Shown here: positions 46,672 to 50,466 of the stretch, in pieces
Numbering within the stretch: position 1 is the first letter of the stretch
How the letters are laid out: every line of letters begins with the position of its first letter
Source of the DNA: an uncultured Pseudomonadota bacterium
Lineage (GTDB): Bacteria; Pseudomonadota; Gammaproteobacteria; Burkholderiales; Rhodocyclaceae
Length of the DNA: 50,466 nucleotides
Assembly: GCA_903951825.1 (NCBI GenBank)
Contig: CAJBDJ010000047.1
Location: 1-50,466 of the forward strand
Reading direction: 5' to 3'
Made by a program: the position numbers and the translations under genes
The notes under the pieces: model-generated
What the model was told of the DNA's origin: nothing
The model's database searches: none
The model's input: the letters and a program-made list of their open reading frames with translations, nothing else

Positions 46672-49569
46672 TCAGCCGCAGGTACCAACGGCGCCGCAGG
46701 CGGTGCAGAAGTCGCATCCGTCCTTGCGGATCATGGTGTGGTTACCGCATTCCGGGCAAAGTTTGCCCTGAGTCGGCAGCACCTTGTTGCTTGAATCTTC
46801 CGGCGCTTCAAGAATGCCCATTTGTTGTAGCGGGAACCCCTTTTCGTCGAGGATGCCGAGCATCGAGTAGCGATGGATGATCAGATTTGCAATGTAGGCG
46901 ACGGTTGACGGATAGGTTTGCTGTTTGCGCGAACCGGGAACGAAGGCCATGAAATCGCCGAGCGGCTCGGAATAGTCGATCAATTTGCGCAGCTTCATGC
47001 CGATCCAGGCCGGATCGAGGACGCGCATGTCGAGCGAAAGCAGGTTGGAGAGGCCGTCGAGGGCGCGCGGGTAGTTGCCGGAGAGCCACATCGAATAGGG
47101 GCGGGTCACGCCATCGGGCAAGGTGATTTCCTTGAGGCCGAGGACGAAATCCTCGCCGGTTGACGGGTTGCTGATATCGACCGTCCATGACAGCGTACCG
47201 TCGGTGCCGGTTTTCGGCTCCTTGGCGCTGAACAAAGCGTCTTTAACCGGTGTCGGGCCGACGTTGCGGAAGGCGCCGAGCTGCTCGCAACGCCAGGCAA
47301 TGACTTGCGCCATGGCCGAAACGACGGACGGTACGCGCTTGCGTTCGCCATGCGGTGGCATCGGCATTTCAAAAGAATCACCCGGTGTTTTGGCGAGGGC
47401 TTCGAGCTTCATTTCCAGCCAGCCGTGATCCTTGGCGCGCATGTCCATCGACAAGGTCTTGGCAACCGCTCCGAGGCCGCGTGGTTCGGCCGGGCCGTTG
47501 GCCCAGACCTCAAACGGCCAGGCTTTGCCTTCCGGTTCGACATGGCCGACGAAGAGGGCAAATTTGCCGATCGGCGAATCGATCATGTACGTCCAGCACA
47601 GGTTGCCTTCCGGCAGATTTGGGCGCCCCGGCCAGCGCAGGCTGGCGAGTACGGGCGCTGGCAGGTTCTTGATCGACAGGCGACGGTTGGCGTCGGAGAC
47701 GAAATCCTGCGGCGATTTGGCATCGACCGTCACGCTCTCGGTCTTTGCCGGTTCGGTGCCAACCGACAGCACCGAGCCCAGCACGCTGTTCGGGCGATAC
47801 GTGGCGAGACCCTTGAGGCCGGCTTTCCAGGCACCCATGTACAAATCCTGAAAATCCTCGTAGGGATAATCGGCGGGGACATTCACCGTTTTTGAAATCG
47901 AGGTGTCGATGTGCGGTGCCACGGCGGCGACCATGTCGGCGTGCGCCTGGGCGGAAATTTCGAGCGCCGTGACGAAATAATCGGGCAACTTGCCGACATC
48001 GCCGCCGGTGTGCTTGAACAGGCGCCAGGCGTAATCCTCAACCGCGTATTCCTTGAGCGTGCCGTCCGGCATCCGCTTCTTGCGCGTGTAGGTCCAGGAG
48101 AAGGGCGGTTCAATGCCGTTCGAGGCATTGTCGGCAAAGGCCAGCGAAATGGTGCCGGTGGGGGCGATCGAGAGCAGGTGCGAGTTGCGCAGGCCGTATT
48201 TGCGAATCTGCGCCTTGACGTCATTGGGCAGGCGCGAGGCAAAGTTGCCGCCGGAGAGGTACAACTCGGCATTGAATAGTGGAAAGGCGCCGCGCTCCCG
48301 CGCCAGTTCAACCGAGTAGAGATAGGCCGCATCGCGCATACTTTCGGTGATGCGGGTCGCCATCGCACGCGCTTCCGGTTTGTCGTAACGCAGGCGGAGC
48401 ATGGTCAGGGCATCGCCGAGGCCAGTGAAGCCGAGGCCGACGCGACGCTTGTTGGCCGCTTCCTGCTGCTGGCGTTCGAGCGGCCAGTGGGTGGCGTCGA
48501 GGACGTTGTCGAGCATCCGTGTCGAAATGCGGCAAACTTCCTCGAAGGTTGCAAAATCGAAAGTCGCCTGCTCCGAGAAGGGGTGGCTGACATACAGCGT
48601 CAGGTTGATCGAACCCAGGCAGCAGCAGCCATACGGCGGCAGCGGTTGCTCGGCGCAGGGATTGGTCGCCTCAATCACCTCGCAGTAATTGAGGTTGTTG
48701 TCCTTGTTCATGCGGTCGAGGAAGAGAATCCCCGGCTCGGCGTGGTCGTAGGTGGATTTCATCACCTGATCCCACAAATCACGGGCGCGCACCTTGCGGT
48801 ACACCCACATCCCGTCGTCACGCTGATAGGCGCCAGCGGAGCGCATGTCGGCATTGGGTTCGGCGCGGTGCAGCAGCTCGACGTCGCCATCGGCATCAAC
48901 CGCTTCCATGAAGCCGTCGGTGACGCCAATCGAGATATTGAAATTGGTCAGGTCACCCTTGTCCTTGGCGTGGATGAAAACCTCGATATCCGGGTGATCG
49001 CAGCGCAAGACGCCCATTTGAGCGCCGCGCCGGGCGCCGGCGGATTCAACGGTTTCGCACGAGCGGTCAAAAACGCGCATGTAGGACACTGGTCCGGAGG
49101 CGCGTGATTGCGTCCCCTTGACGCGCGCACCTTGCGGACGAATGCTCGAAAAGTCGTAGCCGACGCCGCCGCCCCGCCGCATGGTTTCAGCCGCCTGCGC
49201 GAGTGCCGTGTAAATGCCCGGCTTACCATCGGTGTTCTCGACAATCGAGTCACCCACCGGCTGCACAAAGCAGTTGATCAGCGTCGCCTGAAGATCGGTG
49301 CCGGCGGCAGAGTTGATCCGGCCGGCCGGAATGAAGCCGTTTTCCTGTGCCCAGAGAAACCGCGCCTCCCAGTGTGCGCGATCGGCCTCCTGCTCCACCT
49401 GCGCCAAGGCATAAGCCACGCGCTTGCGCACGTCATGGACATTGGTTTCCTTGCCCTTGGCGTATTTTTCGATCAGAACTTCGCCAGAGATCTCTTGATC
49501 CTTAAGTGGCGCATAGCGCGGCGCGGCAGGGATGTCGGTCAAGGAAAGTTGTTCGGTTACTGGGCTCAT
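46672..49569 (-). CDS. nrdJ: Adenosylcobalamin-dependent ribonucleotide reductase (class II)
   Basis: Reduces ribonucleotides to deoxyribonucleotides using a B12-derived radical, working with or without oxygen. In the 965-residue product the catalytic triad is Asn303, Cys305 and Glu307 in [10 protein letters not shown]; the redox pair is likely Cys100 and Cys316, matching Cys134 and Cys333 of the Thermotoga enzyme in spacing. [15 protein letters not shown] near residue 131 and [14 protein letters not shown] near 465 bind substrate. After the core are two similar blocks (about 628-765 and 785-905), a TSCPD-type duplication, and a C-terminal six-cysteine tail (938-964) like a zinc ribbon. A CAAAGGAGCC ribosome site precedes the ATG. 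Two NrdR-box-like palindromes lie upstream. Confidence 0.96.
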   Translation of the reverse strand: MSPVTEQLSLTDIPAAPRYAPLKDQEISGEVLIEKYAKGKETNVHDVRKRVAYALAQVEQEADRAHWEARFLWAQENGFIPAGRINSAAGTDLQATLINCFVQPVGDSIVENTDGKPGIYTALAQAAETMRRGGGVGYDFSSIRPQGARVKGTQSRASGPVSYMRVFDRSCETVESAGARRGAQMGVLRCDHPDIEVFIHAKDKGDLTNFNISIGVTDGFMEAVDADGDVELLHRAEPNADMRSAGAYQRDDGMWVYRKVRARDLWDQVMKSTYDHAEPGILFLDRMNKDNNLNYCEVIEATNPCAEQPLPPYGCCCLGSINLTLYVSHPFSEQATFDFATFEEVCRISTRMLDNVLDATHWPLERQQQEAANKRRVGLGFTGLGDALTMLRLRYDKPEARAMATRITESMRDAAYLYSVELARERGAFPLFNAELYLSGGNFASRLPNDVKAQIRKYGLRNSHLLSIAPTGTISLAFADNASNGIEPPFSWTYTRKKRMPDGTLKEYAVEDYAWRLFKHTGGDVGKLPDYFVTALEISAQAHADMVAAVAPHIDTSISKTVNVPADYPYEDFQDLYMGAWKAGLKGLATYRPNSVLGSVLSVGTEPAKTESVTVDAKSPQDFVSDANRRLSIKNLPAPVLASLRWPGRPNLPEGNLCWTYMIDSPIGKFALFVGHVEPEGKAWPFEVWANGPAEPRGLGAVAKTLSMDMRAKDHGWLEMKLEALAKTPGDSFEMPMPPHGERKRVPSVVSAMAQVIAWRCEQLGAFRNVGPTPVKDALFSAKEPKTGTDGTLSWTVDISNPSTGEDFVLGLKEITLPDGVTRPYSMWLSGNYPRALDGLSNLLSLDMRVLDPAWIGMKLRKLIDYSEPLGDFMAFVPGSRKQQTYPSTVAYIANLIIHRYSMLGILDEKGFPLQQMGILEAPEDSSNKVLPTQGKLCPECGNHTMIRKDGCDFCTACGAVGTCG

Positions 49570-49628
49570 CAGCGGCTCCTTTGAGAAAATCGGCTGGTCT
49601 GGTTGGATTGTCTTGGAATGTCGCCAAT

Positions 49629-49644
49629 CTACTATAGGTAGTGG
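49629..49644 (-). promoter_or_regulatory. NrdR-box-like palindrome, proximal copy
   Basis: Read on the minus strand it is CCACTACCTATAGTAG, matching about 11 of 16 positions of an ACACTATATATAGTGT-like NrdR box. Its start is exactly 31 bases from that of the second, better copy, the usual three-turn spacing for this repressor. Confidence 0.6.
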
Positions 49645-49659
49645 GTCGCTGCAATATAT

Positions 49660-49675
49660 AAACTAGATACAGTGT
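49660..49675 (-). promoter_or_regulatory. NrdR-box-like palindrome, distal copy
   Basis: Read on the minus strand it is ACACTGTATCTAGTTT, close to the NrdR consensus (about 14 of 16 against ACACTATATCTAGTGT). It overlaps the candidate nrdJ -10 element TATCTA (49669-49664), so a bound repressor would block the promoter. Confidence 0.7.
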
Positions 49676-49691
49676 TTTCCGCCTGCTTCAA
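49664..49691 (-). promoter_or_regulatory. Candidate nrdJ promoter
   Basis: On the minus strand TTGAAG (49691-49686) and TATCTA (49669-49664) are separated by 16 bases, about 95 bases ahead of the nrdJ ATG. The -10 lies inside the distal NrdR-like box. Confidence 0.4.
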
Positions 49692-49967
49692 GGAGACGCT
49701 TGTCCGTCCGGAAAAGCTCAAAAAAACAACGCCTCGCGTAGTGAAGAGTGTTTTTTCGGCAGCTTTTCTGGTTGAAGTATTTGAATTTTGCGGTCATTGG
49801 GACAACCAGATTTTGGCGAGTGCCGCCTCAAATAGCGAGGTGATTCAACCTCTCTCAGCATCGCCGGTAAAGCAACCAAAAACCCCGAAATTCAGGTGCC
49901 GCAGGGAAAGAGGGCGGGTCGCCGGGAGAGCGGAAAAAGGGGTGAAATTTATTTTTTGTGACGAGGG

Positions 49968-49996
49968 TTGACAAATTGTCAGTCCGGGTTTTTACT
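49968..49996 (+). promoter_or_regulatory. Promoter of the repeat-protein gene
   Basis: A perfect TTGACA (49968-49973) is followed after 17 bases by TTTACT (49991-49996), giving an expected start near 50003 and a leader of about 95 bases before the ATG at 50098. Confidence 0.6.
49969..49981. promoter_or_regulatory. Palindrome over the -35, possible operator
   Basis: TGACAAATTGTCA is a perfect inverted repeat around a single central base and shares five bases with the TTGACA -35 element. The position suits a repressor site, but a short palindrome can also arise by chance. No regulator gene is visible nearby. Confidence 0.4.
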
Positions 49997-50097
49997 GCAA
50001 AAAATACGATTGTATGACTAAGGTTATATGCCCATTGTCATGCCATTCGAATCGCCCCACGCCAACCGTCGTCACCGCCTTTTTGAAGGAGACCCCC

Positions 50098-50466
50098 ATG
50101 TCACTCCCGATTAACCCCACTTCTGCCCAAGTGGCGGCGCTGACGGCAGCTCAAGTCGCTGCATTGACGCTCGGTGAATTGCGCTACACCGTTGTTGGAA
50201 CGAGCAAAACGGTTCTGGCAACGCTGACGGCAACCCAGGTTGGCGCTTTACTCCAGCCCCAGCTCACTGGGCTGACGCTGGCCGAATTGCAGGCACTCAA
50301 GGCTGCCGGGCTCAGCAGCACGCAACTGGGCTGGTCGTTCAGCACCGCGGGGGTGGCAGCGATCCCCCTCTTGCGGAAGCTGACGGTAGCCCAGGTAGGG
50401 CAGCTGACGAATCCGGTCGTCGCTGCCTTGAGCGTTGCTCAGCTGCAGTCCGTCCTGTCCGCCAAC
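50098..50466 (+). CDS. LTxxQVxxL-repeat protein, 5' part (runs off the window)
   Basis: The first 123 codons are open to the window edge. The product is built from degenerate repeats of the type LTxxQVxxL: SAQVAAL, LTAAQVAAL, LTATQVGAL, LTLAELQAL, LSSTQLG, LTVAQVGQL, LSVAQLQSV. Composition is rich in Ala, Leu, Thr, Val and Gln, with only two basic residues after the first 40 apart from KAA and RK, and no cysteine. No signal peptide is visible. Similar repeats occur in very long, poorly characterised and often secreted or surface proteins of proteobacteria, which is a recollection of appearance, not a search. AAGGAG at 50086-50091 fixes the ATG; an in-frame ATG at 50014 would add 28 residues but lacks a ribosome site. 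Function unknown. Confidence 0.75.
   Translation, partial: MSLPINPTSAQVAALTAAQVAALTLGELRYTVVGTSKTVLATLTATQVGALLQPQLTGLTLAELQALKAAGLSSTQLGWSFSTAGVAAIPLLRKLTVAQVGQLTNPVVAALSVAQLQSVLSAN

Larger units (their letters stand above)
49570..50097. other. 528-base divergent intergenic region
   Basis: It separates nrdJ (minus) from the repeat protein (plus). The nrdJ-proximal part holds two NrdR-box-like palindromes and a candidate promoter. The right part holds a good promoter with a palindrome over its -35. Between about 49700 and 49960 I see no convincing gene; the open plus-strand frame there lacks a plausible start signal. I looked for a cobalamin riboswitch ahead of nrdJ and did not recognise one. 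Confidence 0.6.

Noticed and set aside
49570-49960. Cobalamin riboswitch ahead of the B12-dependent nrdJ
   Set aside because: I looked on both strands for the B12-box and the conserved core and did not recognise them; the leader from the candidate promoter is also only about 95 bases long. A covariance-model search would be decisive.
49672-49971. 99-codon plus-strand frame in the nrdJ upstream region
   Set aside because: It begins inside the NrdR-like box and candidate nrdJ promoter, lacks a Shine-Dalgarno site, and has a basic low-information composition; it ends inside the next promoter.

Overview
The window is a stretch of chromosomal core genome from a betaproteobacterium. The gene order fits Rhodocyclales, most likely a Dechloromonas/Azonexus-like organism (inference from synteny and protein character, not from a search). 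Indicators are the tpiA-secG-tRNA-Leu-nuoA..N order, the ilvI-ilvH-ilvC-pssA-leuA order, xseB-ispA-dxs-folE2 diverging from an orphan Rieske oxygenase, and rpsP-rimM-trmD-rplS. I see no insertion sequence, integrase, prophage gene or CRISPR array.

Layout. 1-2.5 kb (minus): pepA, holC and a small acidic protein. 2.5-4.7 kb (plus): lptF-lptG, the LPS-export permease pair. 4.7-5.8 kb (minus): an RDD membrane protein and an ECF-like sigma factor whose conserved N-terminus seems to need a CTG start. 5.9-11.6 kb (plus): branched-chain amino-acid genes ilvI-ilvH-ilvC, a strong terminator, then pssA and leuA. 11.6-12.6 kb (minus): DUF2069 protein and a WrbA-like flavoprotein. 12.7-28.7 kb (plus): a consensus-like promoter, tpiA, secG, tRNA-Leu(GAG) and all fourteen separate complex I genes, nuoA to nuoN, closed by a terminator. 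28.7-29.2 kb: a NUDIX hydrolase. 29.2-34.2 kb (minus): xseB-ispA-dxs-folE2-trmA. 34.3-37.5 kb (plus): the Rieske oxygenase, a frameshifted DMT transporter, a SpoIIAA-like protein and a sulfurtransferase. 37.5-38.8 kb (minus): an HD-GYP protein. 39.0-41.0 kb (plus): rpsP-rimM-trmD-rplS with a shared bidirectional terminator. 41.0-46.4 kb (minus): heme oxygenase bphO, a 1329-residue bacteriophytochrome with three extra PAS domains plus GGDEF and EAL, and an enoyl-CoA hydratase. 46.7-49.6 kb (minus): adenosylcobalamin-dependent ribonucleotide reductase nrdJ. 50.1 kb to the edge (plus): the first 123 codons of an LTxxQVxxL repeat protein.

How the parts work together. Complex I, triose-phosphate isomerase and protein export share one long transcription block with a tRNA inside it. 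BphO makes biliverdin from heme and BphP binds it, giving a red/far-red switch on cyclic-di-GMP turnover; the HD-GYP protein is a second cyclic-di-GMP candidate nearby. nrdJ carries a well-spaced pair of NrdR-box-like palindromes, so deoxynucleotide supply is probably under NrdR control.

Novelty. Nearly everything is recognisable housekeeping. The least explained items are the repeat protein at the right edge with a palindrome over its promoter, the BphP sensor with an unusual second N-terminal cysteine, the CTG-start sigma factor, and the one-base deletion splitting the DMT transporter. I did not find a clear undescribed multi-gene system.
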